From JAWKIW01 sp041394145 (lineage in GTDB: Bacteria; Actinomycetota; Acidimicrobiia; Acidimicrobiales; Acidimicrobilacustridaceae): a DNA stretch of 64,000 bases. The translations under genes and the position numbers were made by a program. This document shows, piece by piece, positions 18,489 to 28,404 of the stretch. Position 1 is the stretch's first letter; every line of letters starts with the position of its first letter. The stretch lies in NCBI GenBank assembly GCA_041394145.1, contig JAWKIW010000020.1:28632-92631 (forward strand), read 5' to 3'. A model generated the notes under the pieces. That model worked only from the letters and a program-made list of their open reading frames with translations. It was not told the DNA's origin and searched no databases.

Positions 18489-19771
18489 TCGGCGTCGCCG
18501 GGGGACGCCACCGGGCGCCGGTCCCGCAGGCCGTCGAGCAGCAGCTCGGTCGCCGGCAGGCCGGCCGTGCCCGGTGAGATCCGCTCGATCAGCAGCGTGC
18601 GGACGAAGACCTCGGTGAACGCGTCGGCGTCGATGTCGGTCCGCAGGGCGCCGGCGGCCTGCCCCTCGCGGATCGTGTCGGCCACGACGCTGCGCATCGT
18701 CGGGCTCGGCAGCAGCGACAACGCGGGCGGCGGCACCATGCCGGCGGCCACCGCCACGGCACCGAAGCACAGCTCGGGGTGGGCGTCGATCACCCCGGTG
18801 AGCCACTCGAGCATCGTCTCGAGCCGCGCCGCCGGGTCTTCGGGCAGGTCGGCTCGGGCGAGCGCCTCGGTGGTCAGGTGGCCGAGCAGGATGGTGGCGA
18901 GCCCCGCCTTGGAGCGGAACCGCTCGTAGAGGTCGGCCTCGGCGGTGCCGCTGGCCGCGGCGACGTCGGCCAGCCCCAGCTCGGCCCAGCTGGTCTCCGC
19001 CAGCAGCCGGCGGGTCGCCTGCAGGACCTTGACCACGTCGACGTCCCCGCCGGCCACCTCCTCGCCGACGGCGGGGAGGACGTCGATGTAGCGGTCGATC
19101 TCGCGGTGCGCGTCGGCGAGCGTCTCGGTGTCGCCGACGCGACGGGTCATCCGGGGCAGGAGGGCCAGCACCACCTCCTCGTAGAGGTCGGGCCGGCCCC
19201 GTTCCGGGTCGAACCCGTGGCGCACGACCAGGCCCTCCAGCACGGCGTCGAGGATGGTCGTGACGTCGTCCATGGTGAGCGGTGGCCGCGGCTCGCGCTG
19301 CCATCGGCGGAACACCAGCCCGAGGCCCTCGGACACGATGGCGTCGTGCTCGCGGTAGAGCCGGCGGACGGCACCGCCGATCACCGGGTCGTGGGCCTTG
19401 GCCAGCAGGCTCAGCTCGAACCGGAAGCCGCGGTCGGCGGCGACCCACTCGAAGTTGCTGCGCAGCAACCGGTGGATGGTCGCGATGATGTCGACGTTGA
19501 GGGTCGCCAGCTCACCGAGCGCCTGGGCCATCTCCGGCGAGAGGGCGATGCGCTCGGGGTCCTCGTTGTAGCGGACGAGGTCGGCGACGAAGTCCTCCTG
19601 GGTGGGCCAGTTGGCGTAGAACGTGGCCCGGGTGACACCGGCTCGCCGCGACACCTCGCTCACCGACAGCCCGGCCCACAGCTCGGGGAGCAGCAGGTCG
19701 TGGAACAGCGCGAGGCCGGCGTCGAGCAGGCGCTGGCGGGACGGGGGTGGGGTGCCGTCTCTGCTGCTCAC
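18479..19771 (-). CDS. Double-domain TetR family regulator
   Basis: At 430 residues it is twice the usual TetR length and carries two complete DNA-binding units. The first is at residues ~12-60 (LSVSEVSRRAGVTRATFYANW) and the second at ~247-292 (LADVAAASGTAEADLYERF). Each is followed by an all-helical ligand/dimer domain, so one chain may act as a built-in heterodimer. The first HTH is closer to consensus than the second. Start is GTG at 19771, eight bases after TATAGT, and an ACACAG/CTGTGT inverted repeat covers that promoter, pointing to autoregulation. Target genes may be the MaoC gene or the amidohydrolase-P450 pair on either side. Confidence 0.85.
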   Translation of the reverse strand: MSSRDGTPPPSRQRLLDAGLALFHDLLLPELWAGLSVSEVSRRAGVTRATFYANWPTQEDFVADLVRYNEDPERIALSPEMAQALGELATLNVDIIATIHRLLRSNFEWVAADRGFRFELSLLAKAHDPVIGGAVRRLYREHDAIVSEGLGLVFRRWQREPRPPLTMDDVTTILDAVLEGLVVRHGFDPERGRPDLYEEVVLALLPRMTRRVGDTETLADAHREIDRYIDVLPAVGEEVAGGDVDVVKVLQATRRLLAETSWAELGLADVAAASGTAEADLYERFRSKAGLATILLGHLTTEALARADLPEDPAARLETMLEWLTGVIDAHPELCFGAVAVAAGMVPPPALSLLPSPTMRSVVADTIREGQAAGALRTDIDADAFTEVFVRTLLIERISPGTAGLPATELLLDGLRDRRPVASPGDADQP

Positions 19772-19779
19772 GGGCGTGG

Positions 19780-19806
19780 ACTATACACAGGTGTCTACCT
19801 CTGTGT
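19780..19806 (-). promoter_or_regulatory. Promoter-operator of double tetR gene
   Basis: TATAGT (minus strand, 19780-19785) ends eight bases before the GTG start. The inverted repeat ACACAG (19785-19790) and CTGTGT (19801-19806) with a 10-base spacer abuts it, and a smaller ACAC-AG-GTGT repeat is nested at its left arm. A bound repressor would cover the promoter. Confidence 0.5.
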
Positions 19807-19844
19807 GCAGGCCTGGGCATTGACCTGAACCATCCGTTTGGGTT

Positions 19845-19916
19845 GGATGCGCCCACACGAGGTGGGCGGGCGCATCCGGATGGCGGGGGTCTGCGGCCCT
19901 GGCGGGAAGGCCGCAG
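19845..19916. other. Strongly structured intergenic stretch
   Basis: Two perfect hairpins lie side by side. GGATGCGCCC (19845-19854) pairs with GGGCGCATCC (19868-19877), and CTGCGGCC (19891-19898) pairs with GGCCGCAG (19909-19916). A competing GCCCAC/GTGGGC pairing exists inside the first loop. The stretch lies in the ~350-base gap between the double tetR and amidohydrolase genes, upstream of the latter's apparent -10. It could be a structured leader, small RNA or terminator. The rest of the gap shows nothing nameable. Confidence 0.45.
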
Positions 19917-20087
19917 CTGCCCTGGGACGGTCCGCCCACCTCGTCCCTTCGACGGGGGGCGTGGCCGGCGCCCGTCTGGCGGCTCGCCCGCGTTGGGCTC
20001 GCCCGCGTCGGGCTCGTCCGGCACCCCGGCGCCCGGCGGCCCGGGCCCGGCCGCGGCCGTCGGCTGGGAGCCACCGGCTCGGCGCCC

Positions 20088-20093
20088 TACCAT
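20088..20093 (+). promoter_or_regulatory. -10 element TACCAT upstream of amidohydrolase
   Basis: TACCAT lies 35 bases before the ATG at 20129 and would give a short leader containing the purine-rich GAGGGGG ribosome site. Confidence 0.35.
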
Positions 20094-20128
20094 CGGCGGG
20101 CGCCCGCACCGCCAGCCGAGGGGGACCC

Positions 20129-21349
20129 ATGGCCGTCATCGACGATTCCGCTGCGCCCGCGTCGAGCGCCCGCCGTGACCTCGGTCCGGCCTTCGACGCC
20201 GACAACCACTACTACGAGGCGCTCGACGCCTTCACCCGGCACCTCGACCCGGCCCACCGGGCTCGGTGCGTCCAGTGGTGCGAGATCGACGGTCGGCGCT
20301 ACCACGTGGTCGGTGGGCAGGTGAGCCGGGCGGTGACCAACCCGACGTTCGACCCGATCGCCAAGCCGGGGGCGATGCACGACTACTTCCGGGGCAACCC
20401 CGAAGGTCGCGACCCGCTGTCGTTCCTGCGCGACCGCGAGCCCATCCGCCCCGAGTACCGCGACCGCCAGGCCCGGCTGCGGGTGCTCGACGAGCAGGGC
20501 CTCGAGGGCTGCTGGATGTTCCCGACGCTCGGCATGATCTACGAGGAGCCCCTGCGGCACGACCCCGAGGCCGTGTGCTGGACCTTCCGCGCCTTCAACC
20601 GGTGGGTGCTCGACGACTGGGGCTTCGGCGACGACGGCCGCATCTTCGCCGCCCCCTACCTCACGCTGGCCGACGTCGACTGGGCGGTGGCCGAGCTCGA
20701 GTGGGCCCTCGACGCCGGGACCCGGCTGGTCGTCATGCGGCCGGCCGCGCCGACCACGGCCACCGGCCGTCGCTCGCCGTTCGACGAGTCCTTCGATCCG
20801 TTCTGGGCCCGGGTGAACGAGGCGGGGATCACGGTGGTGCTCCACGCCGGCGACGGCGGGGTCTCGTTCAACGGCTACGCGCCCGAGACCTTCGCCGCCG
20901 ACTTCAAGGGGGGCTGGAAGCCCTCGATCAAGGCCTTCGCCATCGAGCAGGCCATCAGCGACTACCTCGTCTCGATGCTCCTCGAGAACCTCCTGGTGCG
21001 GTTCCCGAACCTGCGCTTCGCCTCGGTGGAGAACGGCGCGGAGTTCCTGCCCGACCTGTTCCGCAAGGTGCGGTCGATGGCCAAGAAGATCCTCGGCTGG
21101 TTCCCCGAGGATCCCGTCGACCTCTTCCGGCGATCAGTGTGGATCAACCCGTTCTGGGAGGACGACGTCACCAAGGTGGTCGAGTGGATGGGCGCCGACC
21201 GCGTGCTGTTCGGGTCCGACTGGCCCCACATCGAGGGCATGCCGTCGCCGTTGGACTACGCCGCCGAGCTCGGCGACCTCGACGACGCCGCGGTGCGGCG
21301 GGTGCTGCACGACAACGTGCTCGAGCTCACCACCCTCCGCCCCGCCTGA
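20129..21349 (+). CDS. Amidohydrolase family protein (Amidohydro_2)
   Basis: A 406-residue TIM-barrel metal enzyme of the aminocarboxymuconate-semialdehyde decarboxylase-like branch. It has an early metal motif variant DADNHYYE (instead of D-x-H-x-H), HAGDGG at mid-length and the C-terminal metal Asp in LFGSDWPHIEG. Actinobacteria carry many such proteins beside P450 and lipid-degradation genes, acting as decarboxylases or hydrolases of unknown substrates. Start ATG with GAGGGGG upstream. A P450 gene follows after 45 bases on the same strand, suggesting an operon and a shared pathway. Confidence 0.88.
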   Translation: MAVIDDSAAPASSARRDLGPAFDADNHYYEALDAFTRHLDPAHRARCVQWCEIDGRRYHVVGGQVSRAVTNPTFDPIAKPGAMHDYFRGNPEGRDPLSFLRDREPIRPEYRDRQARLRVLDEQGLEGCWMFPTLGMIYEEPLRHDPEAVCWTFRAFNRWVLDDWGFGDDGRIFAAPYLTLADVDWAVAELEWALDAGTRLVVMRPAAPTTATGRRSPFDESFDPFWARVNEAGITVVLHAGDGGVSFNGYAPETFAADFKGGWKPSIKAFAIEQAISDYLVSMLLENLLVRFPNLRFASVENGAEFLPDLFRKVRSMAKKILGWFPEDPVDLFRRSVWINPFWEDDVTKVVEWMGADRVLFGSDWPHIEGMPSPLDYAAELGDLDDAAVRRVLHDNVLELTTLRPA

Positions 21350-21359
21350 CGACGGCGGG

Positions 21360-21365
21360 TAGCGT
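21360..21365 (+). promoter_or_regulatory. Possible -10 TAGCGT before second P450
   Basis: TAGCGT begins eleven bases after the amidohydrolase stop and 35 bases before the P450 ATG, so the P450 may have its own promoter in addition to read-through. Confidence 0.35.
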
Positions 21366-21394
21366 CGCCCCGACACGAGCTGCCGGGGGGCGCG

Positions 21395-22714
21395 ATGACC
21401 ATCACCCATCTCGACGTCGACGTGGCACCGGGTGAGGTGCCCACCACCGACCTGTCGCTCGAGGAGATCCGCCTGGGCGACCTGGAGCAGTGGATGCGTC
21501 CCGACCGCGACGGGATCTTCGCCAAGCTGCGGGCCGAGCGGCCCGTGAGCTTCCACGACGAGCCCGACTACGTCGACCCGGCCACCGGCGAACAGGTGCT
21601 GCCGCCCGGCCCCGGGTTCTGGGCGCTCACCCGGTTCGACGACGTGCTGCGGGTGAGCCGTGACGCCGAGACCTTCCACTCGGCGCCGACGTCCCAGATC
21701 GGTGACATGCCGGCCGAGCTCGCCGAGTGGCTCGGATCGATCATCAACCTCGACGCCCCGAAGCACACCCGCCTGCGCTCGATCGTCAACCGGGGGTTCA
21801 CCCCGCGGCGGGTCCGCGACCTGCACGACACCATCCGGGCGGTGGCGGTCGAGGTGATCGAGGAGGCGGCTCCACTCGGCGAGTGCGACTTCGTGTCCGA
21901 GGTCGCCGCCAAGCTCCCGCTCACGATCATCTGCGACATGCTGGGCATCCCCCGCTCGGACCACCAGCGGTTGTACGAGCTGACCAACAAGGTGCTCGGC
22001 GTGGGCGACCCCGAGCTGGTGACGTCGATGGCCGACCTCATGGCGGCCGGGATGGAGCTGTTCCAGTACGGCCTGGCCCTCGGGGAGCGACGCCTCGCCG
22101 ACCCCGGCGACGACATCACCTCGGCGCTGATGCACGCCGAGATCGAGGGCGAGGACGGCGAGGCGCACCGCCTCACCTCGTCGGAGATGGGCTCGTTCTT
22201 CCTGCTGCTGGTGGCGGCCGGCAACGAGACGACCCGCACCGCCATCAGCCACGGGCTGCTCCAGCTGACCCGCCACCCCGACCAGCGTCGCATCTGGACC
22301 GACGACGTCGAGGGCGTCTCGGCCACCGCGGTCGACGAGATCGTGCGGTGGGCGACGCCGGTGATCCACTTCCGCCGCACCGCCACCCGCGACACCGAGG
22401 TGGGCGGCCAGCCGATCGCGGCGGGGGAGAAGGTGGTGATGATCTACCCGTCGGCCAACCGCGACGAGACCCACTTCGCCGATCCGTACTCGTTCGACGT
22501 CCGTCGGTCACCCAACGACCACGTCGGCTTCGGTGCCGGCGGCCCGCACTTCTGCCTCGGGGCGAACCTGGCCCGGGTGGAGATCCGCGTCATGTTCGAC
22601 GAGCTGTTCCGTCGCCTGCCCGACATCGAGGCCGCCGGCGAGCCCGACTGCCTGCACTCGGCGTTCATCAACGGCATCAAGCGCCTGCCCTGCCGCTTCA
22701 CGCCGCGCGCCTGA
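21395..22714 (+). CDS. Cytochrome P450
   Basis: A 439-residue soluble P450 with the I-helix motif VAAGNETTRT, ExxR in DEIVRWA, and heme loop FGAGGPHFCLGANLARVE. It resembles the CYP125/142/124-type lineage, with similar PGFWALTRFDDV and FINGIKRLPC ends. It differs from the P450 at 11.3-12.5 kb by a longer N-terminus and an insert around ATGEQVLPPG. The electron partner (ferredoxin) is not encoded nearby. It is co-oriented with and close behind the amidohydrolase. Confidence 0.93.
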   Translation: MTITHLDVDVAPGEVPTTDLSLEEIRLGDLEQWMRPDRDGIFAKLRAERPVSFHDEPDYVDPATGEQVLPPGPGFWALTRFDDVLRVSRDAETFHSAPTSQIGDMPAELAEWLGSIINLDAPKHTRLRSIVNRGFTPRRVRDLHDTIRAVAVEVIEEAAPLGECDFVSEVAAKLPLTIICDMLGIPRSDHQRLYELTNKVLGVGDPELVTSMADLMAAGMELFQYGLALGERRLADPGDDITSALMHAEIEGEDGEAHRLTSSEMGSFFLLLVAAGNETTRTAISHGLLQLTRHPDQRRIWTDDVEGVSATAVDEIVRWATPVIHFRRTATRDTEVGGQPIAAGEKVVMIYPSANRDETHFADPYSFDVRRSPNDHVGFGAGGPHFCLGANLARVEIRVMFDELFRRLPDIEAAGEPDCLHSAFINGIKRLPCRFTPRA

Positions 22715-22730
22715 CCCGCCCCCCCGCACC

Positions 22731-22782
22731 TCCGCCCCCAGTGCCGCCCCCAGCGCCGCCCCCAGCGCCGCCCCACCTTCCG
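22731..22782. repeat. Short CCGCCCCCAG repeats after P450
   Basis: Four imperfect copies of a ~12-base CCGCCCCCAGCG unit lie in the 175-base gap between the convergent P450 and surE genes. Beyond these repeats I see nothing else in the gap. Confidence 0.6.
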
Positions 22783-22889
22783 TTCCTGTCATCGGATCGG
22801 GTGCTGGGGCGCGCAGTTCCATGACGAGAACGCGGGCACGTCCGTGACGAGGACGCGGCGGGTGGGCCGCCGAGGGGTGGGACGCGGGG

Positions 22890-23750
22890 TCAGGGGCCGA
22901 GCTTGGGGCGCCACAGGGTCCGCGGCGCCGAGGCGTCGGGCACCCGGTGCACGCTGTGCAGCGGCGCGCCGGGCCCGATCGAGTCGGCGACGGCGATCGG
23001 GCCCGTGGGCTCGAGCCCCTCGTCGGGGGGCCAGGCCTCGGCGATGCCGACCAACGTCGTCAGCGCCGCCCACCCCTCGCGGACCAGGCCCTCGTCGCTG
23101 TCGGGCGGGAACTCGTCGTCGGTGGCCACCAGCTCGAACTGCACCCGGCCGTCGTGGATGCCGGCCACCGCGGCCCGGACCTCACCGAACGGCGCCAGCC
23201 GGGCCCACTTCACGCCACGGACCTCCGCCCGGGGCAGGGCCGGGACGTTGAGGTTCAGCGCGCTGCGCGGCGGCGCCAGGGCGGCGAGCGAGACGGTGTC
23301 GGCGGCGAGTCGGGCGGCGGTCTGCCACTGCCACGGCTCGACGGCCTGCACGCTCACCGCCAGCCCGGACAGGCCGAAGTTCTGCGCCGTGAGCACGGCG
23401 CCGACGGTGCCCGAGTGCAGGATGGCGCGCCCCGTGTTGAGCCCGGCGTTGATGCCGGACACGACGAGGTCGGGCGTCGGCCCGAAGGCCTCCAGCACGG
23501 CGGCGAGGACGCACATGCCGGGCGGCCCCGCCAGCGACCACGCCTCGGCCTCGGGGCAGCCCGGCACCTCGACCCGACGGGCGTCGAGGTGCTCGTCGGC
23601 GTTGAGGCGCCCGAGCGACGACGACGCGCCGCTCCAGTCGCGGTCGGGTGCCACCACCAGCAGCTCGTGGCCGGCGCGGTGCAGCCGGTCGACCAGGACG
23701 TGCAGCCCCTCGGACTCGATGCCGTCGTCGTTGGTCACCAGGAGCCGCAC
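22890..23750 (-). CDS. surE: 5'/3'-Nucleotidase SurE
   Basis: A 286-residue phosphatase removing phosphate from nucleoside monophosphates. The SurE metal site is intact: LLVTNDDGIESEG at the N-terminus (catalytic DD), VVAPDRDWSGASSS, and VVSGINAGLNTGRAILHSGTVGAV for the second half. The C-terminal ~50 residues are less conserved. It is last in a minus-strand run aarF-ppk2-ppk2-methyltransferase-surE and lies 11 bases after the methyltransferase. It also has its own TAGGCT eight bases before the GTG start. Confidence 0.92.
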   Translation of the reverse strand: MRLLVTNDDGIESEGLHVLVDRLHRAGHELLVVAPDRDWSGASSSLGRLNADEHLDARRVEVPGCPEAEAWSLAGPPGMCVLAAVLEAFGPTPDLVVSGINAGLNTGRAILHSGTVGAVLTAQNFGLSGLAVSVQAVEPWQWQTAARLAADTVSLAALAPPRSALNLNVPALPRAEVRGVKWARLAPFGEVRAAVAGIHDGRVQFELVATDDEFPPDSDEGLVREGWAALTTLVGIAEAWPPDEGLEPTGPIAVADSIGPGAPLHSVHRVPDASAPRTLWRPKLGP

Positions 23751-23758
23751 GAGGGCGG

Positions 23759-23764
23759 AGCCTA
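23759..23764 (-). promoter_or_regulatory. -10 element TAGGCT before surE, leaderless
   Basis: TAGGCT on the minus strand spans the stop codon of the upstream methyltransferase gene and ends eight bases before the surE GTG, with no ribosome site between. Confidence 0.5.
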
Positions 23765-24880
23765 CCGGCGCCGTGCCGGGGGCGAGCCGGCGCGGCGCGG
23801 GCGGTCGGCCACCAGCGCACGGACGTCGACGCCGCCGCTGTCGGTCCGGAAGCGCTCGGTGAGGCCCAGCCCGGTGTGGCCGGCCAGCACGGGGTCGGCC
23901 GCCAGCAGCGCCACGCGGCCGTCGGGGAGCCGCTCGCGGCACACGGTGCCGAACCGGGCGTACAGGTTGCGCAGGTCGCCGCCGCCGACCCGGCCGCCCC
24001 ACGGGGGGTTCGTGACGACCCACGGCCTGGCGTCGCCACCCCCCGGCGCGGCCAGGTCCGACACCGACGCCACGGCGAGGTCGACGTCGGCCGACACGCC
24101 CGCCCGCTCGGCGTTGGCCCGGGCCGCCTCGACCGCGCCGGCGTCGCGATCGCGCCCGACGATCGGGGCCGGGGCCCCTTCGAGCGCCCGATCGGCCGCG
24201 TCTCCGGTGACGCTGGCCCACGTACCCGGCTCGAAGCCGCCGGCGTCCTGGAAGGCGAACCGTCGGCCGACCGAGGGCGGGAGGCGGCGGGCGAGCCGGG
24301 CCGCCTCGATCGGGATGGTCCCCGAACCGCAGAACGGGTCCACCAGGGCGTCGGCCGGCGACCAGCCCGAGGCCAGCAGGAGGGCGGCGGCGATCGTCGG
24401 CCGCAGCGGGGCCTTGGCCGTGGCCAGTCGCCAGCCCCGCCGGTGCAGGGGCTCGCCGGACGTGTCGACGCTGACCGTGAACCGGTCGTGGACACCCCGC
24501 ACCACGACGAGCGCACCATCGTCGTCGTCGGCCGCTACCGGCCGCAGCCCGCCCCCACGGGCCAGGCGCTCGGCGATCGCGCCGGTGTGCACCAGCCGGC
24601 AGCGGTGCGTCGTGACCCGGAGGCGCACGGCCGCCCCGTGGGCGACCCACGGTCGCAGGTCGATCCCGGCGGCACGGGCCTCGAGGGCGTCGAGGTCGCG
24701 GCACTCGAACGACGCCATCCGCAGCAGCACCCGCGTGGCGGTGCGCAGCCACAGGTTGGCGGCGTAGACGTTGCGGGTGGTGGCCGAGAAGGGCACCAGC
24801 CCCCGAGACGGCCGGCCCGGGACCAGCCCGAGCCCGACCAGCTCGCCGGCGGTGATCTCCTCGATGCCCGGCGCGCACAC
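23762..24880 (-). CDS. THUMP-type RNA methyltransferase
   Basis: Residues ~1-160 fit the THUMP RNA-binding module (CAPGIEEITAGEL at the start; LRVTTHRCRLVHTGAIAERL; FTVSVDTSGEPLHRRGWR). A Rossmann methyltransferase domain follows, with VDPFCGSGTIPIEAA and the catalytic NPPWGGRV. This is the architecture of RlmL and Trm14-type guanine-N2 methyltransferases of rRNA or tRNA. I start at GTG 24880; the frame is open upstream to the ppk2 stop, and CTG 24931 is the only other candidate. The normal family start lies a few residues before CAPG, which leaves this N-terminus uncertain. Confidence 0.85.
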   Translation of the reverse strand: MCAPGIEEITAGELVGLGLVPGRPSRGLVPFSATTRNVYAANLWLRTATRVLLRMASFECRDLDALEARAAGIDLRPWVAHGAAVRLRVTTHRCRLVHTGAIAERLARGGGLRPVAADDDDGALVVVRGVHDRFTVSVDTSGEPLHRRGWRLATAKAPLRPTIAAALLLASGWSPADALVDPFCGSGTIPIEAARLARRLPPSVGRRFAFQDAGGFEPGTWASVTGDAADRALEGAPAPIVGRDRDAGAVEAARANAERAGVSADVDLAVASVSDLAAPGGGDARPWVVTNPPWGGRVGGGDLRNLYARFGTVCRERLPDGRVALLAADPVLAGHTGLGLTERFRTDSGGVDVRALVADRPRRAGSPPARRR

Positions 24881-24927
24881 GGCGGCGGCGCGCCACCGCG
24901 TGCCGCGGCCCGGCCGGGTCCCGGCGA

Positions 24928-25830
24928 TCAGTAGACCGCCGGGACGAAGGTCTGGTCCTGCACGGGCGGCCGGACGTACTCGCCCGGCTGGCGCGGCGGC
25001 AGCTCGAGCGGCGCCGACGTCAGGTCCTGGTAGGGCACCTGGCCGAGCAGGTGGTGGATGCAGTTGAGGCGGGCCCGCTTCTTGTCGTCGGCCTCGACCA
25101 CCCACCACGGCGACCACTTGGTGTCGCAGTGGGCGAACATCTCGTCCTTGGCCCGCGAGTAGTCGATCCAGCGGGCGCGCGACTGCAGGTCCATGGGGCT
25201 GAGCTTCCAGCGCTTCTCGGGGTTCTCGATGCGCTCCTTGAAGCGGCGCTCCTGCTCCTCGTCGCTGACCGAGAACCAGTACTTGATGAGGATGATCCCC
25301 GAGCGGATCAGCATCCGCTCGAACTCGGGGGTGGAGCGCAGGAACTCGATGTACTCCTCCTGCGTGCAGAACCCCATCACCCGCTCGACGCCGGCCCGGT
25401 TGTACCAGGAGCGGTCGAACAGGACGATCTCACCGCCCGAGGGCAGGTGCTCGACGTAGCGCGGGAAGACCCACTGCGTCCGCTCCTTCTCGGTGGGCTT
25501 CTGCAGGGCGGCCACCCGCACCACGCGGGGGTTGGTGCGCTCGACGATGCGCTTGATGACGCCGCCTTTGCCGGCGGCGTCACGGCCCTCGAACAGCACG
25601 CAGACCTTGAGGCCCTCGGCGTGCACCCACTCCTGCATCTTCACCAGCTCGCGCTGCAGGCGCACCAGCTCGCGCTCGTAGAACTCCTTGTCGAGCTTCT
25701 TGCGCTTGGGCTGGGGCAGGTCGTGGGGGACGCCGAGCTCGTCGATCACGGTGGTGTCGACCTGCGCGGCCACCCCGCCACCGTCGTGGCCGTTGCCCTT
25801 GCCGTTGCCCTTGCCGTCCTTCTTCGTCAT
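24928..25830 (-). CDS. ppk2: Polyphosphate kinase 2 family protein
   Basis: A 300-residue PPK2 enzyme, which uses polyphosphate to phosphorylate nucleotides. A Lys/Gly-rich N-terminal tail (~25 residues) leads into the core with Walker A FEGRDAAGKGG, the KPTEKERTQW block, Walker B EIVLFDRSWYNRAG and the lid KERIENPEKRWKLS. The class (GDP/ADP or AMP) cannot be set from sequence alone. Start ATG follows AGGGGATCC. A second PPK2 gene lies 53 bases upstream in the same orientation and is clearly a paralogue. Confidence 0.94.
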   Translation of the reverse strand: MTKKDGKGNGKGNGHDGGGVAAQVDTTVIDELGVPHDLPQPKRKKLDKEFYERELVRLQRELVKMQEWVHAEGLKVCVLFEGRDAAGKGGVIKRIVERTNPRVVRVAALQKPTEKERTQWVFPRYVEHLPSGGEIVLFDRSWYNRAGVERVMGFCTQEEYIEFLRSTPEFERMLIRSGIILIKYWFSVSDEEQERRFKERIENPEKRWKLSPMDLQSRARWIDYSRAKDEMFAHCDTKWSPWWVVEADDKKRARLNCIHHLLGQVPYQDLTSAPLELPPRQPGEYVRPPVQDQTFVPAVY

Positions 25831-25883
25831 GGATCCCCTGTGTCTTCCCCTGGCCCGTCCGTGGCCGCCGCGACGGCCGGCCC

Positions 25884-26801
25884 TCAGTCCGTGAAGCGGC
25901 CGCCCTGGATGCGCTGGGCCTCCATCGTCTCGAGCTCCTTGGCCCCCGACGACACGATGGTCGGGTCGGGCACGAAGTCGAGCTCCTCGGAGCGCCCCTC
26001 GTAGTCGACCGCGTTGAGGACCACCTTGATCGCCTCCATGCGAGCCAGGTGCTTGGTCTCGGAGCGGATGATCATCCACGGCGCGTCGACGGTGCTGGTG
26101 CGCTTGAGCATCTTGTACTTCATCTCGGTGAAGTCGTCCCAGTGCTCCTGGGCCTGCACGTCCACCTCGCTCAGCTTCCACTGGCGCAGCGGGTCGTTGC
26201 GCCGCCGGTCGAAGCGGCGCTGCTGCTCCTCCTTGGTCACCGAGAAGTACAGCTTCACGAGGATGGTGCCCTGGCGCACGAGGTCCTTCTCGAAGCCGAC
26301 GACGCCCTTCATGAAGTTGCGGTACTCGTCGTCGGTGCAGAACCCGAACACGGGCTCGACCATGGCCCGGTTGTACCAGGAGCGGTCGAACAGCACGATC
26401 TCGCCGCCGGTGGGGAACTGCTGGGCGTAGCGCTGGAAGTACCACTGGGTGCGCTGCTCCTCGGTGGGCTTGCCGAGCGCGACGACGCGGTAGTGCTTCT
26501 CGTTCATGTAGCGCGTGACCCGTCGGATGGTGCCGCCCTTGCCGGCCGCGTCGCGGCCCTCGAACAGCACGATCATCCGCTTGCGGTGGTCCTCGAGGTG
26601 CTGCTGCAGCTTGAGCAGCTCGGCCTGGTAGGGCCGCAGCTCGAGCTCTTCGCGGTAGCGCTTGCGGGCCTTGCGGTCCTGTCGGCGCAGCTGGTCGAGG
26701 TCGGTCTTGGCGTCGAGGTACTCGGCGGCGAGCTCCTCGGCGGTGAGCAACCGGCCGTCGATCTCGATCTTGGTCTCGTGGGCCGTCGGCGACCCGTCCA
26801 T
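25884..26801 (-). CDS. ppk2: Polyphosphate kinase 2 family protein, second copy
   Basis: A 305-residue PPK2 paralogue with the same landmarks: FEGRDAAGKGG (Walker A), KPTEEQRTQW, EIVLFDRSWYNRAM (Walker B), and RRNDPLRQWKLSEVD in the lid. It has a long charged helical N-terminus (RRQDRKARKRYREEL). I use ATG 26801, five bases after GGGGAGG; GTG 26807 overlaps that ribosome site. With the downstream copy it forms a tandem pair that may act on different nucleotides or form a heteromer. A TAGCCT hexamer overlaps the stop of the upstream aarF gene. Confidence 0.94.
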   Translation of the reverse strand: MDGSPTAHETKIEIDGRLLTAEELAAEYLDAKTDLDQLRRQDRKARKRYREELELRPYQAELLKLQQHLEDHRKRMIVLFEGRDAAGKGGTIRRVTRYMNEKHYRVVALGKPTEEQRTQWYFQRYAQQFPTGGEIVLFDRSWYNRAMVEPVFGFCTDDEYRNFMKGVVGFEKDLVRQGTILVKLYFSVTKEEQQRRFDRRRNDPLRQWKLSEVDVQAQEHWDDFTEMKYKMLKRTSTVDAPWMIIRSETKHLARMEAIKVVLNAVDYEGRSEELDFVPDPTIVSSGAKELETMEAQRIQGGRFTD

Positions 26802-26839
26802 CGACACCTCCCCGGCTCGGTGGGACGGAGCCCTGCAGG

Positions 26840-28255
<1,416 letters not shown>

Positions 28256-28298
28256 GGCGGCAGTGTGGCACGGCGCTCGCCCTGGGGCGCGCACGTCC

Positions 28299-28314
28299 CT
28301 GACATGGGTGTCAG
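28299..28314. promoter_or_regulatory. CTGACA-TGTCAG palindrome upstream of aarF gene
   Basis: CTGACA and TGTCAG are perfect complements around a 4-base TGGG centre, 44 bases upstream of the aarF-like start. The shape and place suit a repressor operator; no cognate regulator is adjacent. The remaining ~150-base gap down to the sulfotransferase stop shows no gene. Confidence 0.45.
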
Positions 28315-28404
28315 CCCCGTCGATCCGCCCCGTGCTCGACGCCTTCGTCGACGAGCTGTGCACCGGCAGCGACCGCGCCGCGGCCAGCGCCCGCGCCGGA
28401 CGCG

